This document shows, piece after piece, positions 1-7,590 of a stretch of DNA of 26,064 nucleotides. The stretch's first letter is position 1. Each line of letters starts with the position of its first letter. The stretch spans positions 1 to 26,064 of the forward strand of contig JBCBSQ010000027.1 in assembly GCA_039819085.1 (NCBI GenBank). Direction: 5' to 3'. The notes beneath the pieces were generated by a model, which did no database searches, was not told where the DNA came from, and worked only from the letters and a program-made list of their open reading frames with translations. Source of the DNA: MED-G105 sp039819085 (GTDB lineage Bacteria; Pseudomonadota; Alphaproteobacteria; Caulobacterales; Parvularculaceae). Position numbers and translations under genes: made by a program.

Positions 1-35
1 CATCGCTGGCGTCGACGCGAATGATTTCCGGCATC
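1..35. repeat. Inverted copy of 192-226 at the window edge
   Basis: Bases 1-35 are the exact reverse complement of 192-226, which lies inside the mipZ coding region just downstream. The identity stops at base 36, where a normal mipZ reading frame (A-G-K-S-T) begins. A mipZ gene should have its Walker A start here, so this short inverted piece replaces the true 5' end of the gene. The simplest reading is a fold-back or chimeric end of an assembled contig. A genuine inversion is possible but less likely. Confidence 0.85.
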
Positions 36-36
36 C

Positions 37-819
37 GCAGGCAAATCCACAGTCGCGATGCATGTTAGCGTCGCGCTGATGCGCACGGGCCGGCGCGTCG
101 GCGTGATTGATCTGGACGTCCGCCAAAGGACGCTGACGCGCTATCTCGAAAACCGCATGCGCTGGGCCGAGACCACAAAAGCACGCCTGCCGATGCCGGA
201 AATCATTCGCGTCGACGCCAGCGATGCGCGAGACCTGGACGAGGCCGAGCGTGATGAAACGCAACGCTTCCTCTCGGCTCTAAGCCGCTTGAAGGCCAGC
301 TGTGATTTCGTGGTCGTCGACGCACCCGGCGGGAACACGTTTCTATCGCGCTTGGCGCATACGAACGCCGACACGTTGATCACGCCGTTGAACGACTCCT
401 TCGTGGACTTCGATCTGCTGGGCGACGTGAATCCGCAAACTTTGGAAGTCATCCGGCCGAGCTTCTATTCCGAAATGGTTTGGAATTGCCGGAAGACGAA
501 AGCGCAGACGAGTCGCAAGCCGATCGATTGGATCGTGATGCGCAACCGCATGTCGCCGCTGGAGGCGCGTAACAAGCAGAAGGTCGGTGAAGCGCTGAAC
601 AATCTCGCGCGGCGGATCGGCTTTCGGCTCGCGCCGGGGCTTTCTGAACGTGTGATCTATCGCGAGCTGTTTCCGGCGGGTTTGACCCTTTTGGATCTCA
701 CCGACCGTGGTTCGAATGTCAGTTTTACGATGAGCCACGTCGCAGCCCGCCAAGAGCTGCGTGATCTGCTGATTATCATGAAGCTGCCGGAACTCGCGGG
801 CGAAGAGCTGTCCTTCTAG
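37..819 (+). CDS. mipZ: MipZ-type division-plane positioning ATPase, 5'-truncated
   Basis: MipZ is a ParA/MinD-superfamily ATPase that is recruited by ParB at the poles, forms a gradient and inhibits FtsZ assembly away from midcell. In-frame coding resumes at base 37 with the end of the P-loop (AGKST, 37-51), followed by VGVIDLDVRQRT, a near-invariant MipZ segment containing the switch I aspartate, then VVVDAPGGNTF (Walker B/switch II), NDSFVDFD, and near the C-terminus VIYRELFPAGLTLLDL. The first ATG in frame is at 58, but starting there would remove the P-loop. The real gene therefore starts upstream and its first dozen or so residues are missing from the window. Length and motif order otherwise match the family (about 260-275 residues). 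MipZ rather than generic ParA is called from the RQRT and FVDFD signatures. Confidence 0.9.
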   Translation, partial: AGKSTVAMHVSVALMRTGRRVGVIDLDVRQRTLTRYLENRMRWAETTKARLPMPEIIRVDASDARDLDEAERDETQRFLSALSRLKASCDFVVVDAPGGNTFLSRLAHTNADTLITPLNDSFVDFDLLGDVNPQTLEVIRPSFYSEMVWNCRKTKAQTSRKPIDWIVMRNRMSPLEARNKQKVGEALNNLARRIGFRLAPGLSERVIYRELFPAGLTLLDLTDRGSNVSFTMSHVAARQELRDLLIIMKLPELAGEELSF

Positions 820-882
820 AACGCTGGCCTGCTGGTTCTCGGGACAACCATCGGAAGAACACCGTCGCGCTCATGCGCGCTT

Positions 883-899
883 GCCGAACCTTCGGCTTT
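883..899 (+). terminator. Weak hairpin between convergent mipZ and carboxypeptidase
   Basis: GCCGAA-CC-TTCGGC followed by TTT lies between the two convergent stop codons. In RNA it would close as about five pairs with a tetraloop. The U-run is very short, so terminator function is only an inference. Confidence 0.3.
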
Positions 900-923
900 C
901 AGCGCGAACGTCGGGGCCGCCCG

Positions 924-1871
924 CTATTGCTCGTCGCCTTCAGCGACAATGAGCGGCCGGCCGTTGAGCGTTGGCGTGGCGGCGGCATTGGGATCCGGCG
1001 GCGCAGTGATTTGTTCGAAGGCGATCTGTGTCCGCAGTCCAGGCGTCTGATGCTCCATGGGATCGATCGCGTTGAACGCGGCTTCGATCAAATCCGTCAC
1101 GTGTTGGTTGCGGATTTTCGACGTGCGCCCGCCGAGCATTACGGCGATGACTCTGCGGCCGTCGCGCTTGGCGGACGCCATCAAATTGAAGCCCGATGCG
1201 CGGGTGTAGCCCGTCTTGATGCCGTCGACGCCGGCGACCGTGCCGAGCAGCTCATTATGGTTCTTGTAAGTGGCCCGTCCCCAGGAGAACCGGCGCTGCG
1301 AGAAATAGGCGTAATAGTCCGCATGGTCCTCCAGAACGGCCTCGGCGAGTTTCGCCATGTCGCGCGCTGTGGAGACCTGGCGGCCGTCCGGCAGGCCGGA
1401 GGCGTTGTAGAAGCGCGTATTTTGGAGACCAAGGGCGGCGGCTTTAACGGTCATCAACGCGGCGAAGCGCTCTTCGGTGCCGCCGATCCGCTCGGCGATT
1501 ACGACGGCGACGTCGTTCGCGGATTTCGAGATTAGAGCGCGGATGGCGTCGTCGACGGAAATGAAGTCGCCCGCCTTCAAACGGAGCTTCGACGGCGGCT
1601 GACGCGCGGCGTTCCGCGACACGTAGATGCGCTCGTCGAGCTTCAGTTCGCCGGCCTTCAGCGCGTCGAACACCATGTAGAGGGTCATGACTTTGGTCAG
1701 CGAGGCGGGGAAGCGCTCAGCGTCGGCGTTGCGCGCATGCAGCACCTCATCGGTGTCTGCGTCGATGACGATGGACGCGTATTTCTCAGCCGACGCCGGG
1801 GCGTGCGCGGCGCCTGAAAACAGCGCTGCGGCGAAGAGGGCGGACCGGAATTTTGGTGAGAATTGACGCAC
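924..1871 (-). CDS. Secreted D-alanyl-D-alanine carboxypeptidase (S11 family)
   Basis: This is a penicillin-binding-type D,D-carboxypeptidase that removes the terminal D-Ala from peptidoglycan pentapeptides in the periplasm. The three catalytic motifs are present in order and spacing: SLTK (nucleophile Ser), SAN about 60 residues later, and KTG about 100 residues after that. The N-terminus is a signal peptide ending near AHAPASA. I prefer a GTG start at 1871 because an AGGAG lies eight bases upstream and it gives a clean signal peptide (MRQFSPKFRSALFAAAL). An ATG at 1889 would add six residues with a poorer ribosome site. At about 315 residues it is a short S11 enzyme that ends soon after the catalytic domain. 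It is divergent from the phasin gene, and the AT-rich gap between them probably holds its promoter. The exact paralogue (DacA/DacC/DacF type) cannot be decided. Confidence 0.9.
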   Translation of the reverse strand: MRQFSPKFRSALFAAALFSGAAHAPASAEKYASIVIDADTDEVLHARNADAERFPASLTKVMTLYMVFDALKAGELKLDERIYVSRNAARQPPSKLRLKAGDFISVDDAIRALISKSANDVAVVIAERIGGTEERFAALMTVKAAALGLQNTRFYNASGLPDGRQVSTARDMAKLAEAVLEDHADYYAYFSQRRFSWGRATYKNHNELLGTVAGVDGIKTGYTRASGFNLMASAKRDGRRVIAVMLGGRTSKIRNQHVTDLIEAAFNAIDPMEHQTPGLRTQIAFEQITAPPDPNAAATPTLNGRPLIVAEGDEQ

Positions 1872-1998
1872 TTCGCAGACTCCTGTCATCCGCCTTGCAA
1901 TAAGCTTTCCATCGTCTTTAAACCCTACACTTACACCTAATTTGGGCTTTTTGGATTAACTAGGCATTAAGTGCGGCCCAAGGCTGACAAGGGCGTGA

Positions 1999-2013
1999 TT
2001 GTGCAGTGCACAA
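1999..2013. promoter_or_regulatory. TGC-type palindrome, candidate PhaR operator of the phasin gene
   Basis: TTGTGCA-G-TGCACAA is a 15-bp palindrome with perfect seven-base arms. It ends six bases before the -35 hexamer of the phasin promoter. In other alphaproteobacteria the polyhydroxyalkanoate-sensing repressor PhaR binds TGC-rich palindromes upstream of phasin genes. Assignment to PhaR is inferred from that knowledge plus position, since no phaR gene is in the window. Confidence 0.6.
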
Positions 2014-2019
2014 AAACCT

Positions 2020-2048
2020 CTTGCATCTGCGAAGGTTGCGCGCTATAT
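2020..2048 (+). promoter_or_regulatory. Phasin promoter, CTTGCA-N17-CTATAT
   Basis: A -35-like CTTGCA (2020-2025) and -10-like CTATAT (2043-2048) are separated by 17 bases, placing the start of transcription near 2055 and giving a leader of under 30 bases. The same two hexamers occur at rRNA promoter P1 in this window, which supports a housekeeping sigma-70 promoter. Confidence 0.7.
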
Positions 2049-2081
2049 CGCTTCCGTATCAGGTGCGGCATGGAGTAAGTT

Positions 2082-2525
2082 ATGGCGAAAGCGAATGGCA
2101 AAGCGGCGACGGTCGAGAGCTTCGAAAAGCTGACGGCGGCCCCGAACGAAATGATGCAAAAAGGACTCGACCGGGCGATGTCGTTCGCCGGCGAATTCGG
2201 CGATATCGGCCGCGGCAACGTCGCCGCGATGACAGAATCCGCTAAAGCGGCGCGCAAGGGCATGGAAGCTCTGAACACCCGCGCGATGGAATACATGAAG
2301 GACGCGGTGGAAACCGGCGCGGCGGCGACCAAGTCCGTCACCTCCGCCAAATCCCTCCAAGAGGCGATCGAACTTCAAAGCAACTTCGCGAAAGCGGCCT
2401 TTGAAAAATACGTCGCCGAGCTCAACGCGATGACGAGCTTGATGTCGGCGACAATGCGGGACGCGGCGGAGCCGTTGAACGCTCAGGCCGGCGCGGTTGT
2501 TGAGAAGCTGCAAACAGCAGGCTAA
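2082..2525 (+). CDS. Phasin family protein
   Basis: Phasins are small amphipathic helical proteins that coat polyhydroxyalkanoate granules and control their size and number. This 147-residue protein has no signal peptide or transmembrane segment and is almost entirely helical in composition (Ala, Lys, Glu, Met), with the phasin-like central stretch EALNTRAMEYMKDAVETG followed by SLQEAIELQSNFAKAAFEKY. A GGAG six bases before the ATG fixes the start. The gene is a single transcription unit, with a promoter and palindrome upstream and an intrinsic terminator about 50 bases downstream. No PHA synthase or depolymerase is adjacent, so the granule role rests on family resemblance. Some alphaproteobacterial phasin-like proteins lack an established PHA function. 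Confidence 0.85.
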   Translation: MAKANGKAATVESFEKLTAAPNEMMQKGLDRAMSFAGEFGDIGRGNVAAMTESAKAARKGMEALNTRAMEYMKDAVETGAAATKSVTSAKSLQEAIELQSNFAKAAFEKYVAELNAMTSLMSATMRDAAEPLNAQAGAVVEKLQTAG

Positions 2526-2576
2526 AGTGTAGTCTGAAACCTTCCCCAGGTTTGTAGAGTGATGTTGCGTGGGAAG

Positions 2577-2606
2577 AGCCGGCCTGAATGGCCGGCTTTT
2601 CCTTTT
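2577..2606 (+). terminator. Intrinsic terminator of the phasin gene
   Basis: AGCCGGCC-TGAAT-GGCCGGCT forms an eight-base-pair GC-rich stem with a five-base loop and runs directly into TTTTCCTTTT. It lies about 50 bases after the phasin stop codon. Confidence 0.88.
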
Positions 2607-2647
2607 GTCGCGATGATTTTCGAGCGGCCCCGGGCTAAGCTCGAGGA

Positions 2648-3037
2648 ATGGCGGATTTTATCGACTTCAAAGCGCTGCGCCGGCCGGCCTCGCCCAACAC
2701 ATACCTTTTGGCGCCTGACGGGTTCTGCGAGAACGCCGAGCCCGACGCCGCCGCGCCGGTGTTCGAAGACAGCCCAGACGCGCTTTACGCGCGCTTGACC
2801 GCGCTTGCGGGCGCGCGGACTGATTGGACCCGATTGAAGAGCGATCCCGCCGCACGGGCGCTGGCTTGGATCGCGGTCACGCCGCTGCTGCGTTTCAAAG
2901 ACGATATCGATGCGCGCGTGGTCGAGTCGCCCGGAGGCGCGACGGTTGCGATCTATTCTCGATCGCGCGTTGGCTATTCCGACCTCGGCGCCAACCGAAA
3001 ACGAGTGGAACGACTGCTCGCCGATTTGATGACATAG
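2648..3037 (+). CDS. DUF1499 family protein
   Basis: This 129-residue protein matches the DUF1499 family, whose function is not established. The recognisable part is the second half: a TPLLRFKDDIDARVVE segment, then a beta strand (GGATVAIYSRSRVGYSDLG) and the terminal ANRKRVERLL helix, which is the conserved RSRVGYSDLGxNRKRV signature. Unlike many family members it has no signal peptide or lipobox, so it is probably cytoplasmic. The ribosome site is poor (GAGG very close to the ATG). It sits between the phasin terminator and clpS on the same strand, without evidence that it is co-transcribed with clpS, because an inverted repeat separates them. Confidence 0.75.
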   Translation: MADFIDFKALRRPASPNTYLLAPDGFCENAEPDAAAPVFEDSPDALYARLTALAGARTDWTRLKSDPAARALAWIAVTPLLRFKDDIDARVVESPGGATVAIYSRSRVGYSDLGANRKRVERLLADLMT

Positions 3038-3047
3038 AAGTCAACCC

Positions 3048-3081
3048 TTGAAAGCCGAGCGCGGTGGCGTCAGGCTTTCAA
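3048..3081. repeat. Inverted repeat upstream of clpS
   Basis: TTGAAAGCC (3048-3056) and GGCTTTCAA (3073-3081) are perfect nine-base arms around a 16-base GC-rich centre. The element starts eleven bases after the DUF1499 stop codon and ends 22 bases before the clpS start. It could be a hairpin in the clpS leader, a terminator-like end for DUF1499 (no T-run) or an operator. Confidence 0.6.
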
Positions 3082-3103
3082 CGAGCTTGCTGGAGCCTAT
3101 CTT

Positions 3104-3496
3104 TTGGTCATGCGACTTTCCATTGAAACCTGCCGGCGCGCCTCGGCCGCCGGCAACGGCGACCCGGACGGGCCCTACCGCGAAGACGGCGGCGATGGTC
3201 GGGAATTGGGCGTCGTAACGAAAACCGAGCCGAAAACAAAAAAGCCCTCGCTCTACCGCGTCTTGCTGCTCAACGATGACTACACGCCGATGGAGTTTGT
3301 GGTGTTCGTTCTGGAGCGCTTCTTCAACAAGAGCCGGGAAGAGGCGACTCGCATCATGCTCCATGTGCACAATCATGGTGTCGGATTGTGCGGCGTGTAC
3401 ACATATGAAGTCGCGGAGACCAAAGTGTCCCAAGTGCTGGACCTCGCCCAGCGCAACGAGCACCCTCTGCAGTGCAAAATGGAAAGGGAAAACTGA
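3104..3496 (+). CDS. clpS: ATP-dependent Clp protease adaptor ClpS
   Basis: ClpS recognises N-degron substrates (Leu, Phe, Tyr, Trp at the N-terminus) and delivers them to ClpAP. The core matches well: YRVLLLNDDYTPMEFVVFVL contains the NDD substrate-pocket residues, followed by MLHVHNHG (pocket histidine region), GVYTYEVAETKV and the terminal NEHPLQCKME. About 45 residues of charged, low-complexity sequence precede the core, longer than in E. coli ClpS, and may act as the flexible tail that engages ClpA. A TTG at 3104 has a GGAG at a good distance (eight bases), while an ATG two codons later (3110) is the alternative start. The stop codon directly abuts the clpA start, so the two are translated together. 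Confidence 0.93.
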   Translation: MVMRLSIETCRRASAAGNGDPDGPYREDGGDGRELGVVTKTEPKTKKPSLYRVLLLNDDYTPMEFVVFVLERFFNKSREEATRIMLHVHNHGVGLCGVYTYEVAETKVSQVLDLAQRNEHPLQCKMEREN

Positions 3497-5812
3497 GTGC
3501 CCTCTCTAACCCCCAGCCTGGAGAACGCGCTTGAACAAGCGCTGACGCTCGCGTCTGAACGCGACCAGGAATATGCGACGCTTGAGCATTTGCTGCTGGC
3601 GCTGATCGACGACGACGACGCCGCCGAGGTGATGGTGGCGTGCAAGGTGGATCTTGAAAAGCTGCGCGGCGATCTCACGCGATATGTGGATGAAGAGCTT
3701 TCCAGCCTCGTGGTCGAGGCGGGCGATGGGCGAGTTCAACCGACGGCCGGGTTCCAGCGGGTCGTGCAGCGCGCGATCCTCCACGTGGACAGTTCCGGCC
3801 GCGATCAGGTGACGGGCGCGAACGTCTTGATCTCGATTTTCTCTGAACGCGAGAGCCACGCCGCCTACTTCCTGCAGGAGCAGGACATGACTCGCTACGA
3901 CGCGGTGAACTACATCTCGCATGGCGTCGCGAAGCAGGCGGGCCTGTCAAAGTCCAAACCGGCGCGCGGCTCTGCGGAGGACGGCGAGGAGAAGCCCAAG
4001 GCGGGGCAAGAGGCGCTGCAAGCCTATTGCGTCGATCTCAACGAGAAGGCGCGGTCGGGCAAGATTGATCCCTTGATCGGCCGCCAAAAGGAAATCGAGC
4101 GCTGCATCGAAGTGCTCTGCCGGCGTCAGAAAAACAATCCGATCCTGGTCGGCGATCCAGGCGTCGGGAAAACGGCCATCGCGGAAGGGCTCGCCAAGAT
4201 CATCGTCGATGGCGAAGCGCCGGAGATTTTGAACGACGCGGTGATCTGGTCGCTCGATATGGGCGCGCTGCTCGCGGGCACGCGCTATCGTGGCGACTTC
4301 GAGGAGCGCTTGAAGGCGGTGATGAAGGAGCTGGAAGGCCAAGAGAAGGCCATCCTCTTCATTGACGAGATCCACACGGTGATCGGCGCCGGGGCGACCT
4401 CCGGCGGCGCCATGGACGCGTCGAACCTTTTAAAGCCCGCCCTGCAAAGCGGCGGCCTGCGCTGCATGGGGTCGACGACCTTCAAAGAGTATAAGCAACA
4501 CTTTGAGAAAGACCGGGCGCTCTCACGTCGGTTCCGGAAGATCGACGTGGTCGAGCCGACGGTGCCCGACACGATCAAAATCCTGCAGGGGCTGAAATCC
4601 AAGTTCGAAGATTATCACGGCCTGCGCTACACGAACGAGGCGATCAAGACGGCGGTCGAGCTGTCGGCGCGCTACATCACCGACCGCAAACTGCCGGACA
4701 AGGCGATCGACGTGATCGACGAAGCTGGCGCGACGCAATGGCTGTTGCCGGCGAGCAAGCGCCGCAAGCAGGTCGGCGTGCGGGAGATCGAGGCGATCGT
4801 CGCGAAGATCGCGCGCATTCCTCCGAAACAGGTGACGAAAGACGACGCCTCAGCGCTGAAGAGCTTGCAGAACGATCTCAAGCGGGTCGTGTTTGGCCAG
4901 GACGAGGCGATCGAAGCGCTTTCGGCCTCGATCAAGCTCGCCCGGGCGGGGCTGCGCGAGCCCAACAAGCCGATCGGCTCATATCTATTCACCGGCCCGA
5001 CGGGCGTCGGCAAGACGGAAGTCGCCCGGCAGCTCGCCTCCATCATGGGGGTCGAACTGCTGCGCTTCGACATGTCCGAATATATGGAGCGCCACACGGT
5101 GAGCCGGCTTATCGGCGCGCCGCCGGGCTATGTCGGCTATGACCAAGGCGGTCTGTTGACCGACGGCGTCGACCAGCATCCGCACTGCGTGCTCTTGCTC
5201 GACGAGATCGAGAAGGCGCATCCGGAGCTGTTCAACATCCTGTTGCAGGTCATGGACAATGGCACGCTGACGGATGCTAACGGCCGCAAGGTCGACTTCC
5301 GCAATGTGATCTTGATCATGACCACGAACGCCGGTGCGGCGGACGCGGCGAAGAACGCGATCGGCTTCGGGCGCGGGCGGAAAGACGACGAGCAGGACGA
5401 GGCGCTGAAACGCCTGTTCACGCCGGAATTCCGCAACCGCCTCGACAGCGTCATCGCCTTCTCGGGCCTGTCGCCCGAGATCATCGAGATGGTCGTCGAC
5501 AAGTTCGTGCTGCAGCTGGAAAATCAGCTTTCCGACCGCAACGTGACGATCGAGCTGACGCCGGCGGCGCGGTCTTGGCTCGCCAAGCGCGGCTATGATC
5601 CGGATTTCGGCGCGCGCCCCCTCGGCCGCGTCATCCAGGAGCATATGAAGAAGCCGATGGCTGAAGAGTTGCTCTTCGGTAAGCTCGCCAAAGGCGGCTC
5701 GGTGCTGGTCGACGTGGATCCGGACGACAAGGACAAGCTCGACTTCACCTATAAGGAAGACAAGCCGCGGAAGAAAAAAGCGGCGCAGGACGAAGAAGCC
5801 GAGCCGGCTTAG
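3497..5812 (+). CDS. clpA: ATP-dependent Clp protease ATP-binding subunit ClpA
   Basis: ClpA is the hexameric AAA+ unfoldase that threads substrates into the ClpP peptidase and receives N-degron cargo from ClpS. The 771-residue protein shows the N-terminal Clp repeat domain (about 1-150), a first AAA module with Walker A GDPGVGKT (219-226) and Walker B ILFIDE (286-291), and a second with GPTGVGKT (500-507) and VLLLDE (565-570). An IGF tripeptide at the ClpP-docking loop is followed by a Gly/Arg-rich stretch, and the C-terminal small domain contains DPDFGARPLGRVIQ. There is no ClpB-type middle coiled coil between the modules, which separates it from ClpB. The start is GTG immediately after the clpS TGA. 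The C-terminus is Lys/Glu-rich. It converges on the next gene with only six bases between the stop codons. Confidence 0.96.
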   Translation: MPSLTPSLENALEQALTLASERDQEYATLEHLLLALIDDDDAAEVMVACKVDLEKLRGDLTRYVDEELSSLVVEAGDGRVQPTAGFQRVVQRAILHVDSSGRDQVTGANVLISIFSERESHAAYFLQEQDMTRYDAVNYISHGVAKQAGLSKSKPARGSAEDGEEKPKAGQEALQAYCVDLNEKARSGKIDPLIGRQKEIERCIEVLCRRQKNNPILVGDPGVGKTAIAEGLAKIIVDGEAPEILNDAVIWSLDMGALLAGTRYRGDFEERLKAVMKELEGQEKAILFIDEIHTVIGAGATSGGAMDASNLLKPALQSGGLRCMGSTTFKEYKQHFEKDRALSRRFRKIDVVEPTVPDTIKILQGLKSKFEDYHGLRYTNEAIKTAVELSARYITDRKLPDKAIDVIDEAGATQWLLPASKRRKQVGVREIEAIVAKIARIPPKQVTKDDASALKSLQNDLKRVVFGQDEAIEALSASIKLARAGLREPNKPIGSYLFTGPTGVGKTEVARQLASIMGVELLRFDMSEYMERHTVSRLIGAPPGYVGYDQGGLLTDGVDQHPHCVLLLDEIEKAHPELFNILLQVMDNGTLTDANGRKVDFRNVILIMTTNAGAADAAKNAIGFGRGRKDDEQDEALKRLFTPEFRNRLDSVIAFSGLSPEIIEMVVDKFVLQLENQLSDRNVTIELTPAARSWLAKRGYDPDFGARPLGRVIQEHMKKPMAEELLFGKLAKGGSVLVDVDPDDKDKLDFTYKEDKPRKKKAAQDEEAEPA

Positions 5813-5818
5813 GGCCGA

Positions 5819-6703
5819 CTAGGCCAGAGCGCGTTCCAGCCAAGCGACGACATCTTGCTCACGTCGGGAGCCGGCGGGAGAGTTTTCGAGCAGGCCGATG
5901 AAATTGCCGAGATCGTGCGCGGCGGCGATCGAGCGCCAGTCCGCCGGCAATGGGGCGTACGCTTCCGCGAAGGTCGTCTCGAACCCCTCTGCGAACGCCG
6001 GCGGCAGGCCCCAGCGGGCAAGTTGCGCGAGGCTCATCCACACGGGGCCGGCGAACGCGAACTCCCAATCGAGGACAAGCAGGCGGCCGGACGCGCTCCA
6101 GAACAGGTTGGAGGCTTTGAAGTCGCCATGGAGGAGGACGGGGCGGCTAAGGGGATGATCGGCGAGGTGCGTTGAAGCCCGAAGGCGTGCGGCCGCCGCA
6201 GCAAACATTGGCTGGTGTCGCGTCGCGTTTGTCGCGAGCTTCTCGGCGTGCGCCGCCACAGCTTCGAAGAAGCCCGGCAATGGCTCGGCCAGGTCGAGAC
6301 TTTGGTCGAGGAAGCCGGAAGACTCATATGCCCGCTCGCCGATCTCCGCCAATGCGCGCGCGGCGGCGGCGCCGTGCTCCCGCGCCGCGAGCAGGGGCGT
6401 GTGCTCGACATAGTTCATGAGGAGGTAGTCCTCGCCCGCGTCGAGGATCTGCGGCGTCTCAAACGTTCGCCAGGGATGGCGTAGAAGCGCGGCTTCCTTG
6501 GGCAGGCTGGCCGGATCGCGCAAGTAAAGCCGCATGACGCGGCTCGCGCCGATGCGCAGGGTTTGGTTGGCGAGGCCGCCGGACAGAGGTGTGATCGGGA
6601 CCTCGACGCGGCCGATGCGCGCTTCGACGGCGGTGCGATCGACCGGCGGCGCTTTCCGCTCGGCGTGCCAGCGGGTTTCGGGGTTCGGGAAGGGCGCCGT
6701 CAC
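5819..6703 (-). CDS. Phosphotransferase-fold (APH/choline kinase-like) protein
   Basis: This 294-residue cytoplasmic protein has the aminoglycoside phosphotransferase/choline kinase fold. The diagnostic catalytic loop is LLHGDFKASNLF (about 191-201, with Brenner-type HGD...N), followed by VLDWEFAFAGP, which supplies the Mg-binding aspartate. The N-lobe has a glycine-rich SGGLANQTLRI strand and a MRLY strand. Family members phosphorylate small hydroxyl compounds (choline, homoserine, fructosamine, antibiotics), and nothing here fixes the substrate, so it should not be read as a resistance gene. Its GTG start overlaps the stop of the upstream hydrolase (GTGA, 6700-6703), implying translational coupling and a shared function or target. 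Confidence 0.8.
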   Translation of the reverse strand: MTAPFPNPETRWHAERKAPPVDRTAVEARIGRVEVPITPLSGGLANQTLRIGASRVMRLYLRDPASLPKEAALLRHPWRTFETPQILDAGEDYLLMNYVEHTPLLAAREHGAAAARALAEIGERAYESSGFLDQSLDLAEPLPGFFEAVAAHAEKLATNATRHQPMFAAAAARLRASTHLADHPLSRPVLLHGDFKASNLFWSASGRLLVLDWEFAFAGPVWMSLAQLARWGLPPAFAEGFETTFAEAYAPLPADWRSIAAAHDLGNFIGLLENSPAGSRREQDVVAWLERALA

Positions 6704-7479
6704 ACCGGCGCCGGCGTCTTGCTTTGGACACGGGCCTTTAGCGCGTCGATCTCAGAGAGAATAAGCCGCGGGCGCTCGCATTCGAGGTAATGCGTGCCCC
6801 CTTCGATGTGCTTCAGGACGATATCGGCGTTGGGCGCGAACAGGCCGCGCAACTCCGCGGCCGAAGCGCACGGAACGACCCAATCGCGGTTTCCGTGGAC
6901 GATCGTCACAGGCTGGCGAGTGCTCGGCAGTCGTTCTGCGAGGGCTTCAAATTGGCGGCGACGGGCTGCGAGTTCACGTCGAGCCGTGTCGGTGTGGGCG
7001 GGCAAAAGCTCTCGCAGCCACGGCGCGCCGCCCGCCCGCGCAGCGAGGCGAACATGCTTATGGGGTTCGCGGACCAACATCCCCGAGGTGATCACACCGG
7101 CGATGCGATCCGGGTGATCGAGGGCGCATTTGAGCGCGAGCGCGCCGCCATAAGAGACGCCAAGGAGTATTGTCGGGCGTTGATCGTCGCGCTCAAGAAG
7201 CGGGGCGATTGCGGCGACTTGGTCTTCGAAGTCCAGGACCGGAGCCGGCGACCGGCCGCCGCTAGGCGCGTAACCTGGCCGCATAACGACGGTGAAATCA
7301 AGGTCGATGGGAGCCAGGGCCAACAGTCTCATAAACAAAAGGAATCGGCTGGGCGCTCCGGGTATGGCGATGACGCGCCAAGCGTCGTTCATTTCCGATG
7401 GGGCGATCTTAGCGGCCATCGGGTAGCCGCCGCGTATTGGAGCTTCGTAGTGCAAGTCTCGCACGCGCGTTTTCGTCAT
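6700..7479 (-). CDS. Alpha/beta hydrolase
   Basis: This alpha/beta-hydrolase-fold protein has 259 residues. A complete catalytic triad is visible: nucleophile Ser in GVSYGG (S109), acid Asp in HGNRDWVVP (D199) and His in EGGTHYLE (H230). The IPGAPS motif near residue 40 would supply the oxyanion hole. No signal peptide is seen, so it is probably cytoplasmic. The start is uncertain because none of the candidate ATGs (7479, or codons 21 and 30) has a good ribosome site. The end overlaps the start of the phosphotransferase gene by four bases. The substrate is unknown, and an ester or amide of a small metabolite later phosphorylated by the downstream kinase is only a guess. Confidence 0.82.
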   Translation of the reverse strand: MTKTRVRDLHYEAPIRGGYPMAAKIAPSEMNDAWRVIAIPGAPSRFLLFMRLLALAPIDLDFTVVMRPGYAPSGGRSPAPVLDFEDQVAAIAPLLERDDQRPTILLGVSYGGALALKCALDHPDRIAGVITSGMLVREPHKHVRLAARAGGAPWLRELLPAHTDTARRELAARRRQFEALAERLPSTRQPVTIVHGNRDWVVPCASAAELRGLFAPNADIVLKHIEGGTHYLECERPRLILSEIDALKARVQSKTPAPV

Positions 7480-7511
7480 AGCGAGAGACTAGCGCGCCCC
7501 GTTGAAACGGG

Positions 7512-7540
7512 AAACGGCCGCCCCGAGGGACGGCCGCCGT
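7512..7540 (-). terminator. GC-rich hairpin with short T-run, minus strand
   Basis: Read on the minus strand, 7538-7513 folds into a stem of about nine to eleven pairs (including three G-U pairs) closed by a CUCG tetraloop, followed by UUUCCCGUUU. It lies about 50 bases after the stop of the 26-codon ORF and before the hydrolase start, so it probably ends transcripts from the micro-ORF/RcnB side. The U-run is weak. Confidence 0.5.
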
Positions 7541-7590
7541 GAGCCCGATTGGCTCTTGAATCCTTGGCGGCCAACGCCGCTTGCGTCCTG

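Noticed and set aside
873..1535. 220-codon plus-strand ORF opposite the carboxypeptidase gene
   Set aside because: It lies entirely antisense to a gene with a complete SxxK/SxN/KTG motif set and has no recognisable domain or ribosome site.
5819..6703. Aminoglycoside resistance gene
   Set aside because: Only the general phosphotransferase fold is supported. Coupling to a hydrolase and chromosomal housekeeping context do not indicate resistance.
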